The notes under the pieces were generated by a model, which saw only the letters and a program-made list of their open reading frames with translations, was not told the DNA's origin and made no database searches. A stretch of DNA of 64,000 bases, from NCBI GenBank assembly GCA_020081605.1, contig JAHREC010000013.1, positions 1,798,001-1,862,000 on the forward strand. The letters are read 5' to 3'. This stretch comes from Albifimbria verrucaria (Eukaryota; Ascomycota; Sordariomycetes; Hypocreales; Stachybotryaceae). The position numbers and the translations under genes were made by a program. Shown here in pieces: positions 24,684 to 34,797 of the stretch; positions within the stretch are counted from its first letter, which is position 1, and each line of letters begins with the position of its first letter.

Positions 24684-25207
24684 ATGCTCTTCTCTCTGAA
24701 CACCGTCATCACCGCTCTGGCCCTCGCCGGTCAGGCCAGCGCCGTCTGCTTCGCCCCGAGCCCGTGAAGCGCATTTGCTACAGCGAGGCCGGGGCGAGGC
24801 CTCAGAACATCACGCTCGCAGAGATCACCTACGTGGCTGGTTATCTGCGCTTCTACGGCAAGCAGCCCGGCAACCCGCAGTTCTACACCATGAGGCATCC
24901 CGAGGCCGACAACTGCGCCGAGTGGCAGGTGACGACCAAGGGCAGCACTTGGGTCATGGCCAAGCTCGTCGGCGACAAGCAGGCCTCTGTCACCTTCGAT
25001 GACATTGCCAACACCATCGACGGCGGCGCCACCGCCACGGATGCGCAGAAGAAGGCCGCTCTCTACGGTTGCAACACCGCTGGTGGCCAGGTGGGCGTCA
25101 AGATCAACTCCACCGACACCCGCTACCAGCAGCAGCAGTTCAAGAATGGCACGTTTACCAACCAAGGCATTATCATTAAGCTCGTCCGCAACCCCGGTGT
25201 TTTCTAA
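24684..25207 (+). CDS. Small secreted protein with four cysteines, unknown function
   Basis: Single exon, 174 residues. It opens with a clear signal peptide (MLFSLNTVITALALAGQASA, cleavage after Ala-20). The mature protein has four Cys (residues 22 and 32, one in DNCAEW, one in YGCNTA), enough for two disulfides, plus N-x-T/S sites. The frame is broken by loss of one C in the run at 24754-24757. Without correction the product stops after 27 codons; with it the signal peptide joins the VKRICYSEAG body and the length is a whole number of codons. I recall similar proteins only as uncharacterised secreted proteins of ascomycetes, so no function is assigned. Promoter and signal peptide suggest strong, regulated secretion. 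Confidence 0.8.
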
Positions 25208-25668
25208 GACCCGGTTGATGCCAAGAGTTGAAGGAGGTCGTTCGCGGCAAATCTCCTTGGCATCGAGCTTTGGTCGCCTAACGGCGGTGCCGCGTTTATT
25301 ATTCCGTAGGGCAGATAGTCTAGATTAAACAAATAAGACGGGTTGCCTCTTTATGGCTAACCCGGTTTTCCCCAAACCAAAACCCCCTTGCAACTACAAC
25401 AGGGTTCTGATCTGTGATGCGGCTCCACAATGTGTGGGGCTGACAGTGACACAAGGTTGTTGACCCGCAGCTCGCGCAGTCTCATTCCTTCTACCAGCCG
25501 GCATGGTCAAGGCCCGGTTCTGCACCAGGCATAAATCACAAGCCTGGGCACTTCATGGCTCGAGCGTGTGAACTCTGCTGTGCTTACCAACATCTTACAA
25601 CCCCAACCCATCGTTTCCATCGAACAAAAAGGACAAAAAAGAGCACAGAAAACAATCCGCCTGAACTC
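25208..25668. other. Intergenic, 3' end of secreted protein and promoter of next gene
   Basis: No gene seen. An in-frame upstream ATG at 25555 could extend the next protein by 38 residues. Confidence 0.5.
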
Positions 25669-26892
25669 ATGGAGACACTTAACAACCAAGAGAGCAAAGC
25701 CAATGGCTCCGCACTCGAGTTGCTTAACACGGACGTCTTGTGTGTGATCATGACTGCTTGCAGCTCTTTAGACGACCTGAATGCCTTTATCCACGCCTCG
25801 CCTATCCTTTACCGCTCTTTTCTCTCCGCAAAGAGCCAGGTGCTAATCAAAGTTGTTACGAACCAGCTTGGGCCTGCCACAAGGGATGCCACGCTGCTCG
25901 TGCGGACTCAACGTTTCACCGGTGACGATCACGAGGCTAAGGTTGATGCTGTTGTCAAGGATTATCGCAAGTGCCTCCAAGCCGCCTTACCACCAGCCGC
26001 CAGTCTGGATGCTACTACAGTAATGCAAATAGCCAAGACTACCCGGGTAATCTTCCACTTTGTAGGACTCTATGGCTATTTTCGCTTCCGCTACTTCCGA
26101 AACCATCTAGACCCTGCGCAAGAACACAAGAGCATGAGTTTAACAGAGCGCCAGCGAATTGCCCTGGCACTGATTCGCTTTCAGCTTCTTGTGAATTTTC
26201 ATTGCGGTACCTACTTCAAGCCTCGCAACTATCCCTATTTCGTGAACAAGGTCCTCTCGCTCTTCGAGCCTTGGGAGATGGAGCAGATCTCCGAGATGGA
26301 TTGCTTCCTCTTCGGTCTCTGCGCTGCTCTCCAAATGAACGAAAAGATAGTGACCACTCCCAATGGTAGGGCTCAACTCAGTGTAGGCCTCCAGTACTAC
26401 ATCGACCACTACCATACCGATCTTGGCGCTCTTTACGATAAGTTCCGTGAGGCGTCTACTAGGTTGGGCGATACGCTTCTAGACCGCTTATGCGAGCACG
26501 ATGGGGTCCTCGGAGGCGAAATGAACGGAGCCTACGTTGGATTCACATGGTTGGCAGGCAGCCATCGCATAACGCCTCCACCTCACGAGGATCCTGACTT
26601 GAACTTTGATAATTCATACCAGGCGTCTGACCGTCTCAGTACGCACTTTGAACAACCGTGGGCATGGAGGGATGCCCTGAGTGGCGGAACCCGCAGATGG
26701 GGTCTCGATCTAGTCCCCGATCCTGCCAACGAAGAGAATATGGAAGAGCACAGAGAGGCGTCAAAACTTTTGGAATCGTGGAGGTGGGCGGGTGTCATGT
26801 ATTGGGACCGAGAGCGAGTAGAGAGGCTCAAGGCTGCAAAGGTGCTGGCGAGATGCACCACCAACTGGCTTTCCAGATGGCAAATCCCTTAA
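25669..26892 (+). CDS. F-box-like protein of a fungal expanded family
   Basis: Intronless, 407 residues from the ATG at 25669; an alternative in-frame ATG at 25555 gives 445. The N-terminal segment (LLNTDVLCVIMTACSSLDDL followed by NAFIHASPILYRSF) has the helix pattern of F-box motifs in the large ascomycete family that start LP-EVL-LI---L-SL-DL. The usual Leu-Pro pair is replaced by Leu-Asn, so it may have lost Skp1 binding. The rest is alpha-helical, with Trp-rich patches near the end (PWAWRDALSGGTRRWGLDL, SWRWAGVMYWDRERV). No signal peptide. The frame is free of breaks, as in other genes here that are short or contain few homopolymers. Proteins of this type are often lineage-specific and multicopy. 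Substrate unknown. Confidence 0.65.
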   Translation: METLNNQESKANGSALELLNTDVLCVIMTACSSLDDLNAFIHASPILYRSFLSAKSQVLIKVVTNQLGPATRDATLLVRTQRFTGDDHEAKVDAVVKDYRKCLQAALPPAASLDATTVMQIAKTTRVIFHFVGLYGYFRFRYFRNHLDPAQEHKSMSLTERQRIALALIRFQLLVNFHCGTYFKPRNYPYFVNKVLSLFEPWEMEQISEMDCFLFGLCAALQMNEKIVTTPNGRAQLSVGLQYYIDHYHTDLGALYDKFREASTRLGDTLLDRLCEHDGVLGGEMNGAYVGFTWLAGSHRITPPPHEDPDLNFDNSYQASDRLSTHFEQPWAWRDALSGGTRRWGLDLVPDPANEENMEEHREASKLLESWRWAGVMYWDRERVERLKAAKVLARCTTNWLSRWQIP

Positions 26893-28595
26893 ATAATGAT
26901 GCGGAAGCCATACGACGACTCAGCCGTACATACCTTCCAACTTTACTCATGCATGCATCTGTAACATGGATTAACCGCTCGAAATTCAAGCCGTCTTTGG
27001 ATCGAAAGAACTTCTGCCCAAGTTATCTGTAACAACGAAATGTGGCATCAAAATTGTGAGGCGTAGGAGCTATCACAATACATGCAAGGGTCATAAGGAC
27101 CAACCGGAGGAACGACCAATTACAGGAATACTTTTGCCCACGAGCCAAGGTCTCCTAGCTTCCACTCTAACTCGCGCATCAGTCGTATCCGAGATACAAT
27201 TATCTGCCGCTTACTGTACAAGTCTGCCGTCAAGGCCAGGTTGACAGTCCACATGACTTCAAACACCAAATGTACAAGTCAGTCTTCTAATAGCATCCGA
27301 GGTCAATATGACTGTAATTGCTGCAGTCTCTCGTTGATGCATTTGGTGTGGGGGCACAAGCCTGCGGTGAAAACGTGAACAAGTTCATGGTATGCATGTT
27401 TCTGACCGTAAATCTGCGCAGTATCGTGTGCGAGAAGATGGGGCGGGACTAGATGTGCGCGAAAACTCCCTTGTACAATTCCAATACGGGGTAGGAGAAG
27501 GTCTAGACTTGCCCCAAGTTCCCCGGATATACCGACAGGGGTTGAGCCTAAGCATAAGACTATAGTCTGATGTGTCAATTCGAAAATCTAACCAACTGCA
27601 TATGAACAGCGGTTCGGTTCAGGGTTCGTCTCACTTAGTTTTCCTCGATCATCCCGTGTCCTTATGCGATCCTCTATTGAGATGCGCGCTCGCGACAGGG
27701 TCAAATCACCTAGCGGAGACTTTGAAATCTCCGTTTACCTCTAAAAGGTCTACTTCAATCGCCAAGATAAGAATCCCACTAGATGATACGTAATCTTCAT
27801 GCATTACAATCCCATGTTTGAGAATTCTTCGTCAATACCGCTAGGGTGCTCGCATTCCAACATTCAATCAGCCCCACCACCCCTGCCCCAAGTAATGGGA
27901 TAATATGTTCTGGGACCAGTACCAAAGTTCTTGATATAGTGGGCGGCCAAATTAAGTCTTTCGGCGGGTCTCTTGACAGAAGATGCGCACATGGGTTTAC
28001 TCATACAGGCTTAAGCATTCATCCGAAAGTTGACCGGCATATCCCTGATGCATAGGCGGATTGCATAAAGCAGACAAAGACCAGAACAACAACGAGCGAA
28101 GAACATCTGTTTGGGAGGCAACTATAGACATGACCAATCATACTCGGCTTTGGATTTATAGCTAAACGACCCTTCACATACTATATCTCTACTATGTCGA
28201 CACAGATTGGTTGACGAAGATAGCCAGAAGACTGTTATTCAGAGCACCGATGGCTAGCCATTGTATTCGTACATCACTATGTTGATTAATATGATGTGGA
28301 GCCATGTCTCGCTCACTCAGGGCGATGTGCGCAGAGTAGCTCGTAGTGTTCCCTGTCTATATACCGGTATTGCTTATTTTTAGGAAATTTTACGCACATG
28401 TCAAAACCCATAATTCTATATCCAGTACATGTCACCGTCTATCGAGATTTTGATATAAAAGCTCTTGAATAGCCTTCTCTACGATGAAGACAGAGACAGT
28501 TCCATTGTGTATACTACATTCTTAGGACTTGCCAAAACTCCTTCCATTAAACAATCCACTTCATATCGTTAACTACTCTTTTCAAAAACCTCAAC
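26893..28595. other. Gene-poor intergenic region in the accessory block
   Basis: About 1.7 kb of more AT-rich sequence without a supported gene. Several frames of 60-90 codons on both strands match nothing. It ends in the TATA box of the next gene. Confidence 0.5.
28454..28460 (+). promoter_or_regulatory. TATA box of the six-cysteine secreted protein gene
   Basis: TATAAAA lies 142 bases before the ATG at 28596, much the same spacing as in the other secreted-protein genes of the window. Confidence 0.6.
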
Positions 28596-28927
28596 ATGAA
28601 ACTCAACACAATTCTGCTCCTGGCCGCCAGCGCCATCGGGTTCAGCAACGCCGCCTGCAACATCCAGGGCTTCAGCGGCTCGAACTGCTCAGGCTCCAAG
28701 GGCGATCTCCGTGAGATTACCTCAGGCGGTAGATGCGTTCAATTCACCGGTCGCCGTTCATACCGTATCAGCGGTGACTGCCCCATATTCGAGTTGAGAA
28801 GTTTGAGGGTACTACTACGTGCAGCAATAATGCATACTCTCTTAATGATACAAGCGGAGAGTCTTGCAGGAACATTAACGACCCTGGAAAGAAACAGGTT
28901 GCAAGCATGTATGTTAGGAGGGTCTAG
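28596..28927 (+). CDS. Small cysteine-rich secreted protein (six Cys), effector-like
   Basis: Single exon, 110 residues. A signal peptide (MKLNTILLLAASAIGFSNA, cleavage after residue 19 or 20) is followed by a basic mature region of about 90 residues with six Cys at positions 21, 31, 47, 62, 76 and 91, consistent with three disulfides. One C is missing from the run at 28781-28784. Read literally, the frame leaves the pattern after GDCP and runs on to 29015 as an unlikely Leu/Arg-rich tail. Restoring the base yields the last two Cys and a stop at 28925-28927. Size, charge and Cys pattern fit small secreted effector or antimicrobial-type proteins of fungi, but I recognise no named family, so the function is open. 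Confidence 0.72.
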
Positions 28928-31413
28928 GAATAGGCTTGGATTACTGAAGTTCCAAAATGGGATTAAATTTGGATTTTGCAGAAATAGTCCCAAACTATTA
29001 GCGAGCTTTCAATGAACTCTGGTTCTTCTTTCTCCTTTTTATATCAAATGAGCGGTTAATTTAGGTCGTTCAAAGAGCATCGGCAGAGTGGTGACCTGAG
29101 TGACTCTTTGATATGTATGTATTCTGAATTCACTGAGTTCATAAAAACCCTCAAAAAAATTATGTGATATAGTAGGATGATGTAAGAATAGAAATAATTG
29201 GCAGGAATTGTTCCAATCCTTCTGAAGCAGTCTGCAGAAGCGTCTGGGTTTGTCAGACTAGATTCACATCAGCCGGCAAGAAATTGAAACTCTACTGATA
29301 ACACCGTTGTTTTCGTGTTAAGCCGTACCATAATGCCGCTCATTTACTGGCATGCGGATAATTCTACTGGACAGTCTTTTTGCAGCGAACGTAAGCTGAG
29401 TAATTATCAGATACATATCTAATAGCTCCGCAGCAGTTGCTTTAGGCTTTTTGTTGGTTGAATGTCCAGTCATAGAAACCACGAACAGTAAAATGAGGAC
29501 AGACCTATGATTACGGATATTTGGCGTTACTTGCTGGGAAAGAATGGTCATCGCTCTTGACTAGGAGGCGCGTTGAGAGGCATATCGCCATAGCAGACGT
29601 GCAGACGTGCAGCAAGCTGGCCCCGGCATTCCAAGGCGTCAGACTGAATCCTACATTACTGCGGGAGAGTCAGTAATACAAACAGAGTTGACTATATAAG
29701 AAGCCTGAGATTTTTTCCTTTTTCTCATTATTATGTCTCCCTAGTGGACGGTCTTGCGTCGGCCACTTCCCAAAATCAGCACAAATTTTCAACCTGCAAG
29801 CAAGAAAATGTTTCCCAGGACTACCTATGTTTCATCTTAAAAGTACACATGAACTCATCTTCTTCCAAAACTTGGCTACGTCAACCAAAGGCTTGTAAAC
29901 AGGGCCTAGGGCAGAGGCGGGCAGAATAACCACCCTGTATCCCTTTTCCTTTCCCCTTTCAGGACAGTATTGAAGAGATGCCATTGGACACAAAGTTAGG
30001 GAAACACGAGGTTGAAGCTAGATCTGTTTATATCTGTCTTTCTTGTTCCATTATTTGAGCAGCCTTGAAAAAGCCTATATCAATTGATACTTGCACAGTC
30101 CTCATTGGACAGACTCTCGCCGATTCGTAATTTGGTTATGGCAGGGTGTCTGCCTCGTATTCATGATATATAGCAAAGGCTTTGGTTTTCGCAAAAATGG
30201 TTCTTCTGAAGTAAGTTTCTTGTCCATCATGCATCCACATCGCTTGGTCTGTACTTGATCCTTAAGAGGTAAAGCTAGTATCAAGCCGCACATAGACTAT
30301 TGAGTCTGTGCGGTTACCTCAGAGAAGACCCTTCAGGTCAGGCAGGTATTGACCTCCAACCATACTTGACACACATCTCCAGAAAAAATATCCGTAACCA
30401 CTGTCAACGGCACTGGCTGGTTAAACGAGGCTTGCATGACTGCATTCTATGCCACATCGTTCAAAATCGCTGCCTTAACGTACAGACGGTTCAAGAGAGA
30501 TGTATTTTTCGACTTTGCTCTGTAGAGCCAATCAAGTCTCAAAGATGGCGTAGCAACTCGCCATCTGAGAACACTGGAAACCCACGAACGGAACTTGGAT
30601 ATAATGTCCGACAAAATGTTGAAGGGGCTGAAATATTAGACCAACATTGTCTCGTGCTTGCAACCCCGTCTAATAGCTTGGATTAAAATAAAGCCTGAGA
30701 GTATAGCCAATCATGCATCAGTGTCCAAGGCATCCGGCATCGGCCGCGCGGAATCCAATTCAAGTCTATGGTCGTGTTGTGACCAGCGGCCGTTGTTGGA
30801 CGGGTAAAGTATGTCACCAAGCCTCGGCGTCATGTTTGATGCCAGCATTGGAGCTGACCCGAAGCCAAGGTTTCCGGGTCCCCGTTATTTCCTTTAGCAA
30901 CAGTAGCTCCTCACCCCGAGACCTCTGGTGATAGAATGCGGGTTATAATCGGGGCTTTGGTTACAAAGGCGGAGCAAGCAGAGCAGGTACAGGGCCCGGC
31001 TTGCATCGTGTTGGGAATGATGATATCACACCACTGGGTCAGCTCTCAGCTGTGCCAAAGCTCCCATGCAGAGCAATAGAAAACCAAGAACCAAGCTGCA
31101 GGCCTGCATTTCCAGCAATCATTTCGCGGCTTTTTTTTTCTCTCGCTGCAGCACCGCGCCGGCCTTCCGTATCCGGCCCCAGCCCTGAGCAAAATAACCT
31201 GCCGTAGGCTTGCTTGCACGACCCCGTTTCGGTGATGAAGCTCGCCTGGCCCCGCTTCCACGGGGAAAATCCTGACCTCGCAACCGACTCGGCCAAGGCA
31301 TTACAACTCCAACCATTGCCGCCAATCCTCCCTCGCTGCTTAGAATTCTTCGCCGGCGTATTCCTCTTCGCCTACAGCAGCACCTCCCCTCAGGAAAGCA
31401 CAAAAAGCCTCAA
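28928..31413. other. Gene-poor region with an orphan promoter-like element
   Basis: About 2.5 kb without a supported gene. The one notable element is a TATA-like motif at 29693 followed by a CT-rich block and a four-codon frame. The last 400 bases are the leader of the CBS gene. Frames such as 30300-30686 look random. Confidence 0.5.
29693..29700 (+). promoter_or_regulatory. Orphan TATA-like element
   Basis: TATATAAG is followed by a T/C-rich tract (29711-29728), as at fungal transcription starts. The first ATG after it (29732) meets a stop after three codons. It may mark a lost gene or a non-coding transcript. Confidence 0.25.
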
Positions 31414-32055
31414 ATGGCTTCGGAGCAGAACGCCGGCGCGGGTTCGGCGCCCAGCAAGCCCTTTGTGTCCAAATGGTCCTCGAGATACCGCGGGGTAAGT
31501 CTGCGCAACCACGGTGGATGACGTTGCCCACGATACCTATCCCCATATCCATATCCATATCCCCATCCCCGGGCCCGCCCTCTCTGCCGTCGTGACGCCG
31601 TCTCGGTACGATCTCTGACATGACTCCAGGCCACCGTTGAGGACCTCGACCCTCCCGCCGCCCTCTCCCTCAACCCCTCCGATGCCATTTCGCTCGCCCT
31701 CCTGTCCGCCTTCGAGCGCGACTACACCCACCTGACCATCGTCGACAGCGAGACCCGCGCCCTGCTGGGCTACATCGCGATCCCTCACCTGCAGTCGCTC
31801 ATTGACAGCGGCAAGGTCCAGCCCGACGACCCCTTGTCCGCCGCCATGACCCGGTTCCAGCGCAAGGGCCGCACCTACCGCGTCATCACGATGGAGACGC
31901 CCCTCGAAGAGCTCGAGGGCTTCTTCCGCGGCGGCGTCGTCGAAGGCCCCTGGAAGCAGGACTTTGCGGTCATCACGGACAGCAACCGCCGCTTCGTGCT
32001 GGGCGTTGCCACCGTGCAGGACCTGGAGGAGTTTGTCAAGCGAAGGCCGGCGTAG
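31414..32055 (+). CDS. Stand-alone CBS-pair protein
   Basis: Model: join(31414..31494,31630..32055), 168 residues, no frame breaks. After a short N-terminus (MASEQNAGAGSAPSKPFVS) two CBS motifs fill the protein: the first around residues 28-85 (DAISLALLSAFERDYTHLTI, then LLGYIAIPHLQSL), the second around 110-165 (YRVITMETPLEELEGFF, then FAVITDSNRRFVLGVATVQDLEEF). Such pairs bind adenine nucleotides and usually sense energy charge; no catalytic domain is attached. The start is the ATG whose exon splices in phase to ATVEDLDPP. Transcribed towards the unknown protein gene that follows. The ligand cannot be told from the sequence. Confidence 0.85.
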
Positions 32056-32465
32056 ACGTCAAATTGAGGGTGACAGACGCTAACAAACAAACAAAAAAAT
32101 AAAAGCAACGAGCAATGGAACACAGGAAAGGGTCGATCAGTTGTATAGAATGACCTGGAAGTATACAAAGGGTCGTCAAAATACCCCGTACAGACGGCAT
32201 GTGCACCACGATCATAGGCGTTACGCTTTGGGGATAATGTAGAGTTGGACGAAAGGAAAAGCATGTCACATTCAAGGTTTGGACGAATTGCTTGCTTGAT
32301 CGAAAGATGTCATGTCTGCTTGCTCGCTATCTCTGGGAGTACCCACTACAGGAACGAGTGCTATAACCAAATCAGAGCCACGGCCAGCTGCTGGGCCTAT
32401 CCTGCCCTATCCTGTGACGCTCAAAACAGTGCAAATGGTGGTGAACGACGATGAGCCGTTCAGGC
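32056..32465. other. Intergenic, convergent 3' ends
   Basis: Lies between two convergent genes; an A-rich stretch at 32084-32104 may serve polyadenylation. No gene seen. Confidence 0.5.
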
Positions 32466-33112
32466 TCATGAGCTGTAGTCGTAGACAAAGACAAGCTCCA
32501 CGCGCTTGTCGCCCTTCTTGACGAGCAGGTTGCGGCAGTGCCTCCTCTCGCCGTTGACCGTCTTGAAGCCCCAGACCTGGGTGGCGGTCCAGCCTTTGTC
32601 CACGCTCTCGACGTGGCTGTAGACGAAGTTCTTGCCCTCACCCTCGACCAGCCAGCCCTTCTTCAGGTGCTCGTCATCCAGCTCATCCAGGGAGACGAAG
32701 CGCGACTGGCCGCGAACGCTGCCGAAGAGCCAGTCAGTGTGGTCGCGGTACTCGTTGTCGAGGCAGCGGTTCTCCTGGGTGCTGGTGAGGCCGGAAGCGG
32801 ACTGGTCGATGTCGATGTGGGTGACGATGTCGGTGGAGTTGTTGGGAGGCTTGGGAGGCGCCTCGTACTGGTTAACGGTAATGGTGACGGTGGCAAGGCC
32901 AATGGTCTTGCGCAGGAGGAATGAGATGCCCTGCAGGGCGAGGGCGGGCTCGGCTGAGTCGGAGAGCGACTTGTTCTGCAAGGGGCGAGTGTGTGTCAGT
33001 GACCGGGCTGGAAAGTATCGCAGAGCAGATATCATGAAGAAAAAGGGTGTTTACTCACCATGACCCACACGCCATTGAGGTCTTTTGTAGTCTTGTTCGC
33101 AGGAGCCGCCAT
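32466..33112 (-). CDS. Conserved fungal protein of unknown function, possibly calycin-like
   Basis: Model: complement(join(32466..32975,33059..33112)), 187 residues, no frame breaks. It starts MAAPANKTTKDLNGVWVM and continues LSDSAEPALALQGISFLLRK after a single intron. The pattern of alternating hydrophobic strands, the near-N-terminal G-x-W (NGVW) and the final strand pair (HCRNLLVKKGDKRVELVFVY) resemble the barrel of lipocalin and fatty-acid-binding proteins. This is an inference from pattern, not a recognised family hit. No signal peptide or membrane segment, so probably cytosolic. I remember similar uncharacterised proteins across filamentous ascomycetes. Confidence 0.75.
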
Positions 33113-33440
33113 GATGTCTGATTTGATATCGCGTGGTCTAAGAAGAGAGGGAAGAGGAGGGGGAAGATGCGGTAGTGTTCGTTGTAGCAGGGCCAAATGG
33201 AGGTTTCTAGGAAGAAACGGATGAAATGTAGAAGCAACAGAAGGATCGAGGAAGGCCAATGCGGAGCAAGATGCGTATCAGGCTGTTATGTAGGCAGGCC
33301 ACTTATAGCTCGCAGGGCAAGGTGGTCACAAGCTGGTGGTGGTGAGGCTTGCCAAGGCGTGGCATTGCAGAGGCCGAGGTCAACCACGCTTGTCTTTACT
33401 GTAACCTGCAATGCCCCTCCAGGGGAGGGTGGGGCACGCC

Positions 33441-33472
33441 GGTGCTGGTGCTGGTGCTGGTGCTGGTGCTGG
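33441..33472. repeat. GGTGCT hexanucleotide microsatellite
   Basis: Five perfect tandem copies of GGTGCT. Confidence 0.9.
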
Positions 33473-33504
33473 CCTTTTCTGGAAGCGGGGCGGGGCCCTG
33501 CGCT

Positions 33505-33540
33505 ATGCTGCACTGCAACTGCACTGCACTACACTACACA
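33505..33540. repeat. CTGCA / CTACA pentamer array
   Basis: A loose five-base repeat (TGCAC, TGCAA, TACAC), in opposite orientation to the GTGCA arrays at 15041 and 36642. Confidence 0.6.
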
Positions 33541-34454
33541 GCGCTGTCTCTCATTCTTTGCTTTTGCGGTGCCTTTGCTTGCTTTTTCCCCATGCGTGCT
33601 TGTACTTACTCATGCTCACCATCCACAATAGCCAGCCGATCCTGCGGCCAACGTCAAGTCTTGCGACAGTCCGTGTAATGCAAATTCCCAGCATCGCGAT
33701 CCTGCATTGGACACGCAACTTACCGCACCAGATCGGGCGCAGAAAAACCCCAGGCTGATCCCTCTCCACATCTCGCCATCGGCTATCGCCCAAGGAACCC
33801 TCACCCTGTCGCAATCATCTCCCTCATTTCCGTCCTCTGCTTCCCTTGGCCCAGCCGAGGCAAGGCCCGTTTGTCTCGTGATAGGCCAAGATGCCAACAG
33901 CGTGGTTGCTAAGTGAACCATCCATCCCGCGTCCCTGCAGCCAGATGCACCGCCACCCCGTCCGTTCATGGCAAGAGATTCGTCGTCCGTGACCGACCGC
34001 AACGCTCTCTGGTCACCTGTGAAACTCCCTGTCCAGTTTGAGGATTGTTTCACGGATCGCATTCCCTATAAATGCTTCCTCCGCGCCGAGTACCAGCACG
34101 CGCACGTTGCATCGACCGTTGAGATGCCATCTTCTTTAGCTCGCGACGCCTCCTGTCATTTTGCTAGTCGTCTTTTCATTATCCCGCTTCGCTTGGCTTG
34201 GCTTGCGGGTGTCTCGTGGCCCGTAGCAGCCCATCCGCTTCTTAGCTCCAGGAACCACACCATGCTCCCAGTGATACCAAGAAACCTAGGCGCCGCAAGT
34301 GACGCCACCCAAGGCGGCGTATCATTTGTTCTTCTTCGCTTCTCGAAAACGATTCTGAAGAGGGGTAACCAACACTCTGACCAAGCAGGAAGCTGAGAGA
34401 CTTTTAAAGCCAATGTTCCCCGCCTCTCATGATAAGTCTCGGTAAAAGTCTCAG

Positions 34455-34462
34455 TATATAAG
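34455..34462 (+). promoter_or_regulatory. Orphan TATA-like element
   Basis: TATATAAG followed by a pyrimidine-containing stretch. No coding frame of any length follows on the plus strand before the 3' end of the opposite-strand gene. Confidence 0.2.
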
Positions 34463-34797
34463 ACGCTGTTGGTTCTTCAACACCCTCTAGCTGTAGAATA
34501 CAAGGAAACACCCCTCAAAGTCCACCGTGGCATCACAATTTTGTAAACATCAGCTTTGAATTATATTACTTGAATGCTAGTATTCATACATGTCCCAGAC
34601 CGGGACTTCTTGATGCTCTACGGCATGTGTACCTCGGACGGGACTCCACCATCTAGGCCAATCATTATATACCCCAGATCAGACATGTCGGACTTTTTCC
34701 AAGCCACCATGTGTCTGCGTCCTTGATCTGCGTCTCGTCCGCGCAGGGGTTTCTGTTACTTTGCTAAACACGCTGTCTCTTGACCTTGACCTTGACT

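Larger units (their letters stand above)
33113..34797. other. Intergenic region with microsatellites
   Basis: About 1.7 kb with no supported gene. It holds a GGTGCT hexamer array, CTGCA pentamers and, near 34455, another promoter-like TATA element with no coding frame after it. Confidence 0.5.

Noticed and set aside
30300..30686. 128-codon frame in the gene-poor region
   Set aside because: No signal peptide, domain or promoter; amino-acid composition looks random.
33616..34062. 148-codon minus-strand frame between the unknown protein and the SDR gene
   Set aside because: No conserved motif and no splice partner; composition typical of GC-rich intergenic sequence.
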